From contig CM062816.1 in NCBI GenBank assembly GCA_031772625.1, positions 1,666,141,385-1,666,205,384 of the forward strand: 64,000 nucleotides of DNA, written 5' to 3'. A model generated the notes under the pieces. It was not told the origin of the DNA and searched no databases. It saw only the letters and a list, made by a program, of their open reading frames with translations. Position 1 is the stretch's first letter. The number at the start of each line of letters is the position of its first letter. The position numbers were made by a program, and so were the translations under genes. Positions 10,634 to 23,041 of the stretch are shown here, in pieces. The stretch is from Pinus tabuliformis (lineage: Eukaryota > Streptophyta > Pinopsida > Pinales > Pinaceae).

Positions 10634-12811
10634 CCCCCACTAAGGTTTAATTGTTGCATGTGACATATTGAACTCATAATGAGTATTTCTTGTAATGAAT
10701 TTGAGCCTTATTGTCTAAGCATAGAACCAAAATATGTATATTCCTCATATATAATATACATATATTCTTCATGGAAAAAATGATAAAAAAACACTACATA
10801 CCCATCAAATAATTTATACAAAATATATTATTTAATTACATAGAGAGAAAAAAAATAATAAAACCAAATGATAATAACATTAACAAAACTAATTCTTCAT
10901 ATAAACACAAACTATGTATGAAGAACACCATAAAATATATGAGGAACACTTTCACTTTCCTAATCACATTTTAGTGCAATGCACCTACCTTCCTTTTATG
11001 CACTCAATATAATTCAATCTACCTCCATATGTGATCTTAAAAAGGGTATTTTCATATTCTTAAAGCATAAAAGTAATTATTAGATGATATCTAATTAGTG
11101 TAAGACTATATCAACGTCAAGTGAAAAATGAATGAATAGGAACTTTATCATATTAAAATATGTTTACTCTAAGTCAAGGAGCAAAGCGGGTGTGATTGAG
11201 ATATTGTTTGTTTGAGACATTAGTGACCATAGGAGTGTTGTCTTACATGTGGCTACTCAATAGATTGGGTATTTCTATGGTTTTGAGAAATGAGGATGTT
11301 AGTACTAATGGAGGGGCATGTCAAGCAACAGAAGCTATGAGGTGCAAGAAGATAGTAGTTTTTCTTCTTGTCATAATGTTGAAGTTTTGATGTTCTGCCT
11401 ATTATTTCACAAAATATTTGATGAGAAACTTGTTTATCAATTATATGTAAAAAATTGTTTGTATTAGCAACAAAATTTCATTTGTGTGAGAATGGATTTA
11501 GGAGAGTTTTAGAGTCTACTAATGAGTTATGAGCGCTTTATTCTAGTGTTAAAATGAAAGCAACAAATAAAGGATGAGATGCCCTTCAATCACCAATGAT
11601 TATTTTTCATTGGCAAGGAGATAGATGATAAATGATAGATAGGATGTTGTGTTATTTACAAAAGATCCACTATGCATATGGTGGTGTGTCCTTTGTGGTG
11701 GTCCCTCGAGCCTTCTTCTTTAGCACCTTGTTCTTTCTCAGGTGTTGTTTTAAAGAATTCCTCTAGCCCTTTGGTTACTTTCCCGACTGCTTTCAAAGTG
11801 AAGAATTTGAATGATACACTAGTGTTACAATGACAAATGTCAAAGATCTACCAAATCATTTCAAGTTATCGCCACCATGTTATGATTTGTAGATTAAATA
11901 GGCTTTGACCACGAGTGAGTTAGTTTACTTAAGCAACAAATTTTGGGCTCGATTACTAATCCTAGGATTTTCTTATTATGTTTTTAAAATTACGAAACAA
12001 ACCTAGAAGAACATTTATGGTTTCTGGTTGAGTTGGTTTCTTCATAACACATTAGTTACCAAAATTAAATCCATCAATGATATTTGCACCTACCTGTTGT
12101 AGCGGCCGCAACAGCCTCCAAAATTTTGGCCCGCATCTAATTTCGCAGCCTCCCTTGGATTTTTAATTGAAGTTTACAAGCACTTGGGCTCACCCCGTGA
12201 GCTCGTGTGAGTCTTTGCACCCTCTTTGCTTGACTGTTCAACAGAACACTTTTTGCATGTCAATCTCAATGTCACACTTGCAGTCATGTTCTAGTCATGC
12301 ACAAGGTCCTCGCTTCGTGTGTACATGTTGTATTCGCTATGTGAACATCTGTTGCACTCACACACAAAGTTGTATGCATTGTCACGCAAGCATCATCGCA
12401 GTCGTTCAACGATCTATCACAAGTGTCGCGCTTGTTGCTCACACCATTGATCAATCATGTTGAGCATATGTTGTCTTGATGGTTTGAGGCATCTTGTCTT
12501 CAAGTCATGTTAAGTGTGTGTTTGCAAAGTCGCGTATGCACAAATTCACTCGCTCACACGCTTAGTCATTTTGCTGAAGTTCTGACGACCGAATCACCCT
12601 CCAAAAGTTAGATCTCCACCTTGCAATTGACTCAACCGTCTATCACCCAGAATAGCGCAGAAGTGTCCAACAAGCCATTTCAATCTGCGCTACCCACAAG
12701 CTTACCAACCAACCCTCCTGCTGGTCAAACAGAGAGTTTTACTAGGTAGTGACCCCTTGACTCACTCCCCACAAAAATTGCGCAAAAGCTACAAACCTTG
12801 CCCACTCTGCT

Positions 12812-15800
12812 TGTTGTCGCACAAAGTGTCTAGGCACCGTGACAATGCTCAAAGTAAGGGTTGTCACTCTAATCCTTACTCACTCTATTTAGTCTTTCTT
12901 CTAGACAAGTCAAGGGGAGTAGTCCCTAAGGTGAATGAATGAGAATATCCTGTGAAACACAGACTCTAGGAGACTTAAAGATGGACAACTTGATGAATTT
13001 AGAACAAATCTTGGTCAACTAAGATAGATAGATTAAACAATTAATACAAATAAGACACAATCACAAGAAATAAATTATTTTAGAACAGTGCCTTTGTATT
13101 CAATCAACCATAACCTAAATAGAAACAAGTTATCCTAAGCAATTTATAAATGTGGCAAACCGATGATCATAAACAATTAAATGTCAATGCCCAAAACTTT
13201 ATCATGCAAGAGTTTCTAGCAATTCAATTCTGTGAAGAATTATGAAATTTAAATGCTAAGCAGTGATTCTAGATTTAAAATGATTTTCATTAATAACCTA
13301 GATCTAGAATAATTTATCATTCTCCAATAGCCAACAATTTTAAAACATTAATCACACCTAACAATAGAGAAGTCACTGTGACAAAAGGACACAAAGAAAC
13401 TTTAGATTAACAATTTAATTATTCCTTAGGCAATTAATTTAATGTGGTAAATGAAAAAATCAAATTTTTAATATGACTAAAAAATCAAATCAAAAGACCT
13501 TAGTCAGATGTAAATTTTTATGGGCCATAGGCCACATAAAAATAGAAAAATATTAAATGTAAAAGCTCATATTCCTCTTTTGAATTAATTCCTTAGCCAT
13601 TCTAAAGTCACAAAAATGAAAATTTTTAAACTTTTTACATTTTAAATTTTTTTTAATGAAAAAAATAAAATAATTAAATAAATAATTAAAACACGGTCAT
13701 AAAAAAATAAAAATGAAAAAATATAAAACAAAAAATAAAATAAAATCGAAAAAAAAAAAACAAATCAAAAAATCTAACTGAACTAACCTAGCATAAAAAT
13801 AATGAAGGTAAAACCTAAACCTAACCTAACATAAATAAAATAAAAGTAAAATCTAAACCTAACCTAACGCATACAGATTACCAAAATAAAAAAAGGTCGA
13901 ATGTTTTGTTTGCATCGAATGTTTGGTTGCAGGTCAGGTGGCAGAAGGGAGGAACGACGACTGCGTTAGGGAGTGGAGCAGCTTGGATGTAGGGATGGCA
14001 GCAGCAAACAGATGAGAAGGGAGGCGAGGGTTTGCAACGAGCAAGGGAAGAGAAATCGGAAGCTGGGATCTGCGGAGAAGGAGAGGAGATGGGCAGTGTA
14101 GGGAGATGGAGAAGAGGATGTAAAGCAATGAACAGGTGAGAAGGGAGGCGAGGGTTTTTCATGAGAAAGGGATAATAGCTTTGAAGACAAAGAAAAGAAG
14201 AAATGTGGATGGGCAACGACCAAGAAGGGATTGCTACCTGGGATATTCATAGAGCAGTGAGGGAAGGAAAAGTTGTAGGGTAAAGGAAAACGCAAATGAC
14301 AACAATGGCAGTGGGATTGCAAGGATGAAGAAGGAGCAGCGAAGAAAAAGGATTTCTTAAAAAAAAAATAGAAATTTTCTTTAGCAAAAAAAAATAAGTT
14401 AGCAGATCGAGAAACTCTGTTAATAGATAAATGGTAGCCAGAAAACCCTTTAAAACATTTCCATAGATTTTGATTAAAATGTTAAATCCTTTTACTTCAG
14501 ATTTCTTTGAAACCCTTATAAAAAATTCCAAATTTTAAATTTTAAAACCCTTGGACTGCAAAAAAAATGAAAAATATCCCTGGAAAATTATGTTGATAAA
14601 CCCCAGAGATTCAGATCTTACCCTCTAAGGCCTAGATTTGGACTCTACACAAATTTCTTCCTTAGACTGTAGCTACATGACAACACGAAAACACCCAAAG
14701 GATATATACAATGATAAAAACTAAAACCCAGAAAAACCCACATTAGAAAAATAATTACAAAATTTACAAACTGCAACCTCTAATAAGCCAGATCTATCAT
14801 TATGCCGCACAAAAAAAATAGAAATAAAAATAAAGGAGGTGCTAACTCCAAACCCTTTTTATATCACCAATAAAATCTTATGATAAGCTTGGAGCTAATT
14901 TAGCTGGGCTCTTCAGAAAACACAAATCGGGAATTGGTTGATCCAACTGAAAACTTCCCCTAACCCCCAAGGATCTAAAAATCAATATTTCTGTGCAAAA
15001 TTCAATCCAACCATCAAAATAAAGTTAGAAAATAATAATAAAATTTAGACAAATAGAGATATCTGCTATTACGTTCAAAATTTCGATTATTATTCAAATC
15101 CCAGTGACTAAGCAAGATACATGTACTTAAATCACTCTTCATAAGCTATCATCAATGGATTTAGAAAAAATTGTGCATGAAAACAACACATCTTACAACA
15201 TTTCCATGAAGAGTAACACCAGTAAAATTTAACCCCAAAGTCTTTCTTTATTATCGAGAAGAAAGATTACACTAGAGCTTTTTACTAAGCACACGACTCA
15301 AAGGTCAGATGTATCAACTGACAAATGACCTCCTATTTAAAAGATAAATCCTCCAATAGCTAGTTCAAGTGATCCCCATCAAAGAAATCTCAACCATTGA
15401 TGAAGATTAATATTTCTTTTAATCTCATCCGTCAAAATATTTAAATATTTAGGTAAATTTGAAATTTTTAATTAAATGCATTTTAATTAACGTATTTTTG
15501 AGTTAATTTCCCAAAAAAATTGACTTTTACTTAACCCCTAGGGATCAAAGGTTTACAATTTAGCAAAATAATTAATTTACCTTAGTCCCGGGAACTTTTA
15601 AAATTTAATTTTTAAGGACCGAAATTTTTTTTCTTTAGAGAATTTAAATTTACCTAGGACCTAGCATTAATTAAATTTCTGACTTATGAGATTAATTAAT
15701 TTTTTGCCAGAAAATTTAATTAATTAACCTATGAGGGGATAAATTATTTTTCCAACCCTCAAGACACTTTACATCATGATTTTCATATTTTTACATCATA

Positions 15801-16292
15801 AGGGGGAAAAACTCATTTGTAATAGATCCTCACGGACTACCCATTTCTGCGACACAAATATAATCTAGCACACCAAGCAATTTGTAATAAAATAACCTAA
15901 CCAAATAGTTAGGATTATTCCCAAATTACTTTTACATAGACTCGATCTAGAACACTACAACTCACCTAAGGTCCTAGCGACAAAATCCATTCCAGCTTTG
16001 GGGTAGGACTAGGGAAAAACCCTATCGGCCATTAGAGAATGGATCGGTGAGACAAAAAACCTCCCAAAATGGAGATCGTCACTAGAAAAGAAGGTTTACC
16101 TAGGTCGTTACATACATGACAGAGATCTGCTGAGATTATTTACATTATACACATGCAGAAAGGGTTTACATAACATCCTGGAAGTCAATCTGATGATGAT
16201 AGCTAGATGGCACAGACACATCAATCAAGTGTTATCCCTTTTGAGAAAAAGGGGGTGTATTGTTATGGGTCGTTGACACGTAGTGGTCAACA
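12812..16292 (-). repeat. LTR copy A (3481 bp)
   Basis: On the plus strand it starts TGTTGTCGCACAAAG and ends GTGGTCAACA, so both ends are TGTTG...CAACA in either orientation. It aligns along its whole length with copies B and C. A GC-richer block (about 13900-14320) with a partial internal duplication of a GAGAAGGGAGGCGAGGGTTT motif sits in the AT-rich LTR. Short frames inside the LTR are not credible genes. Confidence 0.88.
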
Positions 16293-16580
16293 TTTGGCAC
16301 TATTTGGGGACACATTGCTATACTAGAGGAATGTGAGAATCTAGAATTTGCATCCATGCAACACACAATATAGCATAAGTAGCGTCCATCCAAAAATCAT
16401 CTTATAACATTGCACACAGGAAAAATATAAGCTCTTCATTTATTAATTATCCTAATAACATAAAAAACACAATTCTAACTACAAAATGAAATACTGAAAT
16501 AACAGGGTATAAGGTTAGAAATACAATACAAAGTTGCCCCATGACATCAAATGCGTTCAATATAGTGCATACTGAGCATT
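16293..16580 (-). other. internal region 1, 3' non-coding part
   Basis: This matches 31959-32240 of internal region 2 nearly base for base. It is interrupted at 16580 by the hAT-like insertion and resumes at 18569. No polypurine tract is evident next to the LTR. Confidence 0.75.
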
Positions 16581-18560
16581 AGGGAAAATTTTAAGAACCC
16601 CCCCTAAATTTACATGTATAATAAATGGGCGAATCTCCATGGTATATAGGAAAAATGGAAGGCGATTTTATCAATAATATGATATGTATATATAATTTTT
16701 TGGCGAATCTCTCACCAGGCATGGCGAATATTTTACTCAATTACAAAATCTTGTGTTTACTGAATACACAAATGAAATCATTGCAATTCTTTAAAATATC
16801 TTTTGAGATCAAAATTACCAAAATTACATATCGATAACCTAGTGGGTGTAGGATAAAATTCACCCATGCCATTCACAGAAAGCATGAGAAAAAACCTAAT
16901 ACTATATATAAAACCAAGAAAAATTCAAATTCATCACTTCTAGGGACCTCGTAACCACCCTGCCAATACACAAGTATGTTCCTGTTTGCAATTAAAAAAA
17001 TTACCCAAATTACAATCTGCTTACTCCAGCATATGTTGGAAAGTTATAGAAGGATGACTAGTGCAATCAATCCATTCCTTTTAGCCCTGGATTTGTTTCT
17101 GTTTAAAATAGAAGTATACAAATATACTTGTCCAATGTCTATGCTTTAACCATTCACCTTAAGATGCTTTTACAATATAATTTCTGAAGTCTATTTAATA
17201 TCTTCATTATCATAAAAACCAACCTATATCCATCTTAACTCCACATCTACCACTCTTAGGGCAATGAAATCTATTTATCCCTCTGAGCACTTGGTAGACC
17301 CAGAATTAAGATGGATCTAAGATGATAGAATTTCCCCTTTAAATAGTCTATGCTCACATGAACACCATGGTATTACCATGGGTTATCATAAACCTGGAGC
17401 TTAAAAATTACTATTAGTAATTTATAAAAATTAATAAAATTAATAGTTGATTTTTATTTTATTTTTTATTTTAACCAAGCTAAAACGTTTAACATACATT
17501 AAATTACAACATCCATTTTTACTCTTGATCGGATCAAATATTTTTTCACTCTATGCTAGTTTGCATATCACGATATTTGATACCTCTCGGAAATACCTCT
17601 CGGGGGTTAGTAGATCCAGAGTAAAGATGGATCTATGCTGGTTTAATTCCCCCATTTAAATAGGCTACATTCCAGGTGAATACCATGTGCCATTTTGGTG
17701 AATACCATGGGTCAATACCATATGCCATTTTTATTTTTATTAATACTAATATTAGGGTTAATAATGTTTTTTTGCAGGGTATTAATAACAATCTAGTCCA
17801 TGGTATTTGTCCCATAGTATTTTTCCGATAGGTTTCACCTAAATATAACGCATTTTTTTAGTGTTCGTAAATATAAGGTGACTTATGGAGTAAATATAAA
17901 AAATGTTTTATTTGTTTACCATACCTCTCGTTTATTTATATTTTTATTAATTTAGCATACCTCTTTTACAAATATGGTATTTGGCCCGTAGGATTCACTT
18001 AAATAAAACCTCTTTCTTGAGCCTTCATAAGTAGAACAAGGGTTATGAACTAAATATAAAAAGAGGTTTTATTTATTTACCATGCGTCTAGTTTATTTAT
18101 ATTTTTATTTATTTACCATACCTTTTGAGTAAGTATAAAAAGACGTTTTATTTATTTACCATACCTCCACTTTACGTATATTTTTATTTGTTTACACCCT
18201 TGCATGTATATAAGGTGACTTATGGAGTAAATATAAAAAATGTTTTATTTATTTACCATACCCCTCATTTATTTATATTTTTATTAATTTACCATACCTC
18301 TTTTATAAATATGGTATTTGGGCCTTTGGCCCATAGGATTCACTTAAATAAAACCTATTCTTGAAAATGGACGAATGGAAGGTTGTAACTCCTAATTTCA
18401 AGGGCTAAATTTACCTTTTTTACCTTCTCCCTTAAAATAAGGTGGGCTATTTGAGGTCATTTGTAAAAATGTACTGTGATACAAAATATTCGCCCACTAA
18501 AAATTTAAAACCCCTTAATTTCGCCAAAGGGCGAACATTCGCCCCTAAAATTTTCTATGT
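16581..18560. mobile_element. hAT-like non-autonomous DNA transposon (1980 bp)
   Basis: The flanks TGAGCATT (16573-16580 and 18561-18568) are identical 8-bp target duplications, and internal region 2 has a single TGAGCATT at the matching place. The ends share a weak inverted repeat around AAAATTTTA. GGCGAA motifs cluster near the left end (about 16628, 16702, 16724) and their complements near the right (about 18490-18545), like transposase binding sites. No transposase frame is present. The 8-bp duplication fits the hAT superfamily; the short diverged terminal repeats leave the family uncertain. Confidence 0.7.
17870..18360 (+). repeat. imperfect tandem repeats inside the hAT-like element
   Basis: A unit containing GAGTAAATATAAAAAATG, TTTATTTATTTACCATACC and TTTATATTTTTATT recurs at least four times. 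A longer block beginning ATAAGGTGACTTATGGAG at 17873 is repeated at 18210 (offset 337). Confidence 0.75.
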
Positions 18561-18568
18561 TGAGCATT

Positions 18569-19137
18569 TGTCTGCTTTCAGGCAAATCTGTTGGTTGTTT
18601 CTCGGATGTGCCATGTCCAATCTTGCACACGGTAGGACCTTTAGCTATCTAAAAATCAAGATGCTCGTAGCCATCAGATGGATCAAACCACTTTCTCATT
18701 CTCTTTCTTCTGCATTTTTTCTTTGTGGCAGGTTGTGATGTTGATGATGATGTGGTCAGTGCACAAATTCCTTCTTGATCTGAAAAATGCTCATATGAAA
18801 AAATTGGAATGTTAAAGAATTATGTGACCTGCGCTTCTTTATGAACCTAATCTGTTATGATTGGTGGATCAACCATGTAAGCATCAACCTGATTCTTATC
18901 AATTTCCATTTTATCCGAGTCACCTTCAATTAGCGACTTTTCAATGGAATAAATGACCTCCTCATAATAAGATGGAGCTTGTTGCAACAAACAGGGAGGC
19001 TTATGATCTGTTGATGTTTCCTTGTTTCTTCCATCCTCTCACCAATGCTGAAAGTTATGTGCCTGCATATTTTCCATTGTTATGGCATCCATCTGGTTAG
19101 AGTGTTCAACATTCATAGCACTAACCTCCTTGGTATC
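18569..19137 (-). pseudogene. gag-like frame, C-terminal part (internal region 1)
   Basis: This matches 32240-32815 of internal region 2, the C-terminal part of the gag-like protein, including the basic Lys/Arg cluster near 18690-18730. Where internal 2 has a TAA at 32617-32619, this copy has GAA, showing that the longer frame is ancestral. The segment is cut at 19137 by insertion of the gag-protease LTR element and resumes after its target duplication at 27393. Confidence 0.7.
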
Positions 19138-20190
19138 TGTTGTAGGGAAAAGTATCCGATTCGGATGACCCTATCCCACTCTAAGGGTGATAGTACCTCA
19201 GCAACAACTGTAAACAAAACTACTTAAGGTTTACTTCTTTATGAAAGCAAGAGAGAATGAAGAAATGCACTAACCGTTGCCTTGCGCTTAATATTTGCTC
19301 CAATCTCTTCTCTTTGCTGCTTGCTCCTAGCTATTTGCTCTTTCGCTGGCCCAGCTACAATGAGATCCTGCAAAATAACAAAGAAGGAAACTACAAGAAG
19401 CATACATTCATAACTAATTCAAGGATTAGCATAAATCAAATATACAATCATCACAATACATCATTGAAACAAATGCATATAGAAGAACCTCAATAGCTTT
19501 TATTAATGGAAGAAGTAAAGTTCTGAGAAGGTTACAACCATTGAAGGCCCCAATCCAGCAACACCTCCCAGCAGAAAGAATTTCTCCTCTTCACCTCCTT
19601 CAAGCAATCACCCAATAGTTCTATAGTGAAACCAACAGCATATCATTACTTTGCACAAAATTCCAGCCTCCTGAACTCATAGGAGAGAGCTCAATATATA
19701 GATGAATTGAGAAAGGATGAGTCAGCTTGCAACTGATGGGTAGCTGCCTTGTGTCCTCTCTCTCTTCAGTTGATCTTCAGTTCTTGAGTCCACTTGGAGA
19801 ACTTTGCTTCCACTTGGAGAAACAGAGCCTCTGACTCATCACAAGGCGAAATCCCTGATCCAAGTGTCATTTTTGGAAGATTCCAGAGCAATGACTCAGT
19901 GTGCCACTTGTCCCATCTCGCTCAGTGCAGGTGGCCTTTGTTCTACCTGCTTTGCAACGCAGGTACACCATGGAGGAGTTGAGTTTCAGCGCAGAAGCCT
20001 AGTGGAGCACCTGCTTTGATTTCAGGATTGCTTGTTTTTGAGTGTTTTCAGGTGGAGAACTGATCTAAGAGCTGTTGGTTTGCTGACCTTGTTCCTCTAG
20101 GGGTAGGAACATCATGTTTAGGGACTTTGGATCCCTTGGATTATTGACAATTCATGCCTGATGCTGCAAGGCACAAAATTGTCTATAACA
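19138..20190 (-). repeat. left LTR of the gag-protease element
   Basis: On the plus strand it runs TGTTGTAGGG...TCTATAACA, 1053 bp. It is nearly identical to 26340-27392; differences include C/T at the ACTAA(C/T)CGTTG site and A/G at ATCT(A/G)AGAG. As the element reads on the minus strand, this is its 3' LTR. Confidence 0.95.
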
Positions 20191-20205
20191 GATGCCCCCT
20201 AAAGT
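20191..20205 (-). promoter_or_regulatory. polypurine tract of the gag-protease element
   Basis: On the minus strand CTTTAGGGGGCATC immediately precedes the LTR start TGTTATAGAC. This fixes the element's orientation. Confidence 0.7.
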
Positions 20206-21350
20206 ATGAGGTCGTTTATCGGGTGAAATGCTTTATTAGGAGGATCCGAAGTTCATTCAATCTGCTGAGGAGTGTCCTGTAATAAGATACAATACAATAC
20301 ATTATTTTTCATTCTTTTTCATGATCTAGCTGAGGCAGGCATTCCCATGCTCAGCTTTATAAATTCATTTTGGTACATAGAACAGACGATCGTCTGATGG
20401 TAGACTGATAATTCTCTGCTGAAATTATCATCCTTTGAGAAGGATGATCATCTGCTGCAATGATGTACATATCAAATGTCTTTATATCCTGAATATATGT
20501 CGCAGCCCGGATGGATGAAACTAGATCCGGGGTCTTCAATCTCTTCCGATCTTCACTCAATGTACAAGTCGATCCATGTGAGAATTTCTTGAAGTCGAAC
20601 ATGGAAAGACATCGCTTGATTACCGGTCAATGATGTAAACCATTAACAAGCGCGAGAGGAATCACCGATAAGGATGATGACCCTCAAGGTACAGCAGTAC
20701 AATTCACATGGTGGGAATAAAGGACTTGGCGTCGACCACCATGCAAAATCCTCTGGTCGAAGGTCATTGATGTATACCTGTCGCCGGAAGTGAGAAACTT
20801 GCCATTGAGGCATGCAAGCTTCAAAGTACTGAAGGGGTTGTTCCTAGATCAACTCCTTGGATAATGAGCTGATGTCGACAAGGATCGATCCGTCAAAGGA
20901 GGGCCTTAATGAATCCCACATCATTGACACGGAACGGAGCTAGTGATTGTGATGAGGTGAAAACAAACTGTGATGTATGATTCAGGGTGGCGGTCATGAA
21001 ATGGATGAAGGACAATGTATGGCAGTGGATGGGACATAGTTGACTCTTTGCAGAACAACATCTCTTGAACATATAACGACACTGATGTGATGGATCGGTA
21101 GCATTACCCCAAATGTGGATGGTGTGGCGAGGACCATGGTGATGAGACCGGTGAATGAAACAACCCAACCCGATGTGATACGGAGGACAAAGTGTCATTT
21201 TCAAGAGCGACTTGCTACCATTAAAGCTGTGAGGTTCTCCCAATTTTTCCCCAGTCATTGCTGACCAGTACCTCTTTATTTTTGTCAAGCTTGAGGAGGA
21301 TAACATATGCTTGTTCTATAACCTGCCCTTCGGGCAAGCCCATCGCTATG

Positions 21351-21760
21351 TTTTAACGAGCCTAGCGATAGGGAAACTCGTTCTCGTCTAAAGACAAGTT
21401 TGTCGCTATTTAATGAATTTAACGAGTCTAACGACAAGGATAACTCGGTCCTTTTCATTTTTAGAGAGTCTGAAAAGGTACGTAAAGTCAACTCCAAAAT
21501 TCCTTTTTCGTCATCTAATCCCTTCGGTCCGAAAAAGTATAAAACAATACAGAAGGGATGAATTTTCGATTGCTTTAACGAGCCGAACAAAACAAGCACT
21601 CGATCTTTTTGTGCAATAATCCCTCAGGTCCAAAAAGATTGAAATCTAGAGGAGGGATAGCTTTCCGGTCGCTTTAACGAGCTGGAAGGCCAAAACTCGG
21701 CAATCTTTTCATATTTTACGAGTCAGTGAAAAAAGCTTAAAGACGACTCGTCTTTCGAGG
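21351..21760. repeat. array of short ACGAG...CTCGT hairpins
   Basis: Successive stem-loops share the design (T)TTTAACGAG, a loop of about 15-25 nt, then CTCG(T): stems 21356-21360/21377-21381, 21423-21426/21444-21447, 21579-21582/21599-21602, 21678-21681/21696-21699, and a 7-bp stem 21718-21724/21745-21751. A weaker GAGT/ACTC pair is at 21466/21491. The loops differ while the stem and the TTTTAA lead are kept. Confidence 0.7.
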
Positions 21761-22050
21761 AACGAGTGATGAACAGGGCAGCAGCAGATTCCAGGTACAG
21801 GTTGGAATATTCCAATCACGGCAGTGTCACAAGGATGGCTTAGTGAAATCACTCTTCGCAGCTGTTCCTCAAAATGGGTAAACAAACATATGGAGATGAA
21901 CGATTGGCCAAATGAATGGATGGAGGTGAGACTGCAAGAACACGACCAAGGGCTTTAATATGGCTGTCAAAGGTTACATTTACCAAGGTTATTTACCGGT
22001 TCATTTTTCTGGGTGAGCTTGAACTCTAGGGGAAGATTGCTCACAACTTA

Positions 22051-22203
22051 TGTTTATTTTTTAACGAGCATGAACTGTGTGCTAAAACTGCTCGAATCTC
22101 GCGTTTATTTTTTAACGAGCATGAACTGTGTGCTAAAACTGCTCGAATCTCGCGTTTATTTTTTACCGAGCATGAACTGTGTGCTAAAACTGCTCGATTA
22201 TAC
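22051..22203 (+). repeat. 51-bp unit repeated three times, each a hairpin
   Basis: Units start near 22052, 22103 and 22154. Each contains TTTATTTTTTAACGAGC, then ATGAACTGTG, then ACTGCTCG, so CGAGC pairs with GCTCG within each unit (for example 22065-22069 with 22090-22094). The third has ACCGAGC. Confidence 0.9.
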
Positions 22204-23041
22204 CAGTCTTAATACAAGGAACGCCTCAGGTGAGGTAGTCATATTTAAGGAGCTATACCTCACTAGTTACTCCAATTTGGCAAGTTTTGACTTTTGCCCC
22301 ACATCCTTTCTTCATGCAAGTTCGGAAACGACTAATCCAAAAAACAGATAAATAACCGCTCTTTGCTTGCACTCCAAAAGGTTTGCATGCCCCCAGGTAT
22401 AAAATATAATTTCAAGGCTACCCCTCCTCTGTCCCACCTCTGTTTTTCTACTTGTCGTCTTGCTATATTTTTAACGATACTTGTCTTCTCGTTATTTTTC
22501 GGTGCCGACGGTACTTGTCTTCCCATCAGTTCACTTTTAGGTTTTTGCAAGATCGCAACAGATAAAACATTGGTGTTACGGAGGGAGGCCTGCCTCTTAC
22601 TTATTATCCGAAAAATAGTTCTGTTCGCTGCCGCAAACTAAACCCCTTTTTCCGGCGATGTCTATCACTAGGTTACTAAAGACGGTGACCACTTGTTGCA
22701 GCAATTTCATCTCTTTCTTTGGAGGCTGCCCCTACTTATCCTTCAAAACATATGTTTTAATGGGTGAGGCTTGCCTTCAAAGATGGTGGCTACTTGCTGC
22801 CGCAAATGGTCCCCTTCCTTGGTATCCTACTTACCTAGACAAGGGGAGTGAGAAGCTGATTATCTCACTCACATAACTTTGACAAAAGAACTTTATCCTA
22901 GAACAACCCTCTCTTCCTTCTTTCGGACGGGGTACGGACTAGTCCCATTCTTCTGCGGAAATTAACTTTATACCCAAGGTTTCCTCTGCCCAAGGCAGGC
23001 CAGGGTGCATGCCCCCTGGGTCCCAGTTATATCTTTCCGAA

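Larger units (their letters stand above)
9760..12811. other. intergenic, AT-rich, turning GC-richer after 12.1 kb
   Basis: No genes are recognised. It contains the AT microsatellite and the direct repeat listed separately. From about 12.1 kb base composition rises and short open frames appear, but none carries a known domain. The stretch ends at LTR A of the minus-strand retroelement array. Confidence 0.5.
20206..23041 (-). other. gag-protease element, region downstream of its gene, no pol
   Basis: This is where reverse transcriptase and integrase would be expected. Reading both strands I find only short frames with no RT, RNase H or integrase motifs. The region contains hairpin-forming repeats (21351-21760) and a triplicated 51-bp unit (22051-22203). 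Confidence 0.65.

Noticed and set aside
12094..12114. Near-palindrome around GCGGCCGC
   Set aside because: Single short palindrome with no partner site or repeated context; likely chance.
12167..12463. 98-codon Cys/His/Ser-rich frame
   Set aside because: No metal-binding pattern, no domain, and no supporting start or splice context.
13810..13868. Telomere-like CCTAAACCTAACC runs in the LTRs
   Set aside because: Not the exact plant CCCTAAA repeat, and only short; treated as LTR sequence.
19794..20019. Small frames in both LTRs of the gag-protease element (also 26996-27221)
   Set aside because: They repeat because the LTRs repeat; no domain, and antisense to the element.
22013..22351. 112-codon frame with three repeated 17-residue units
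   Set aside because: It only reflects the 51-bp tandem hairpin unit and runs against the element's coding strand.
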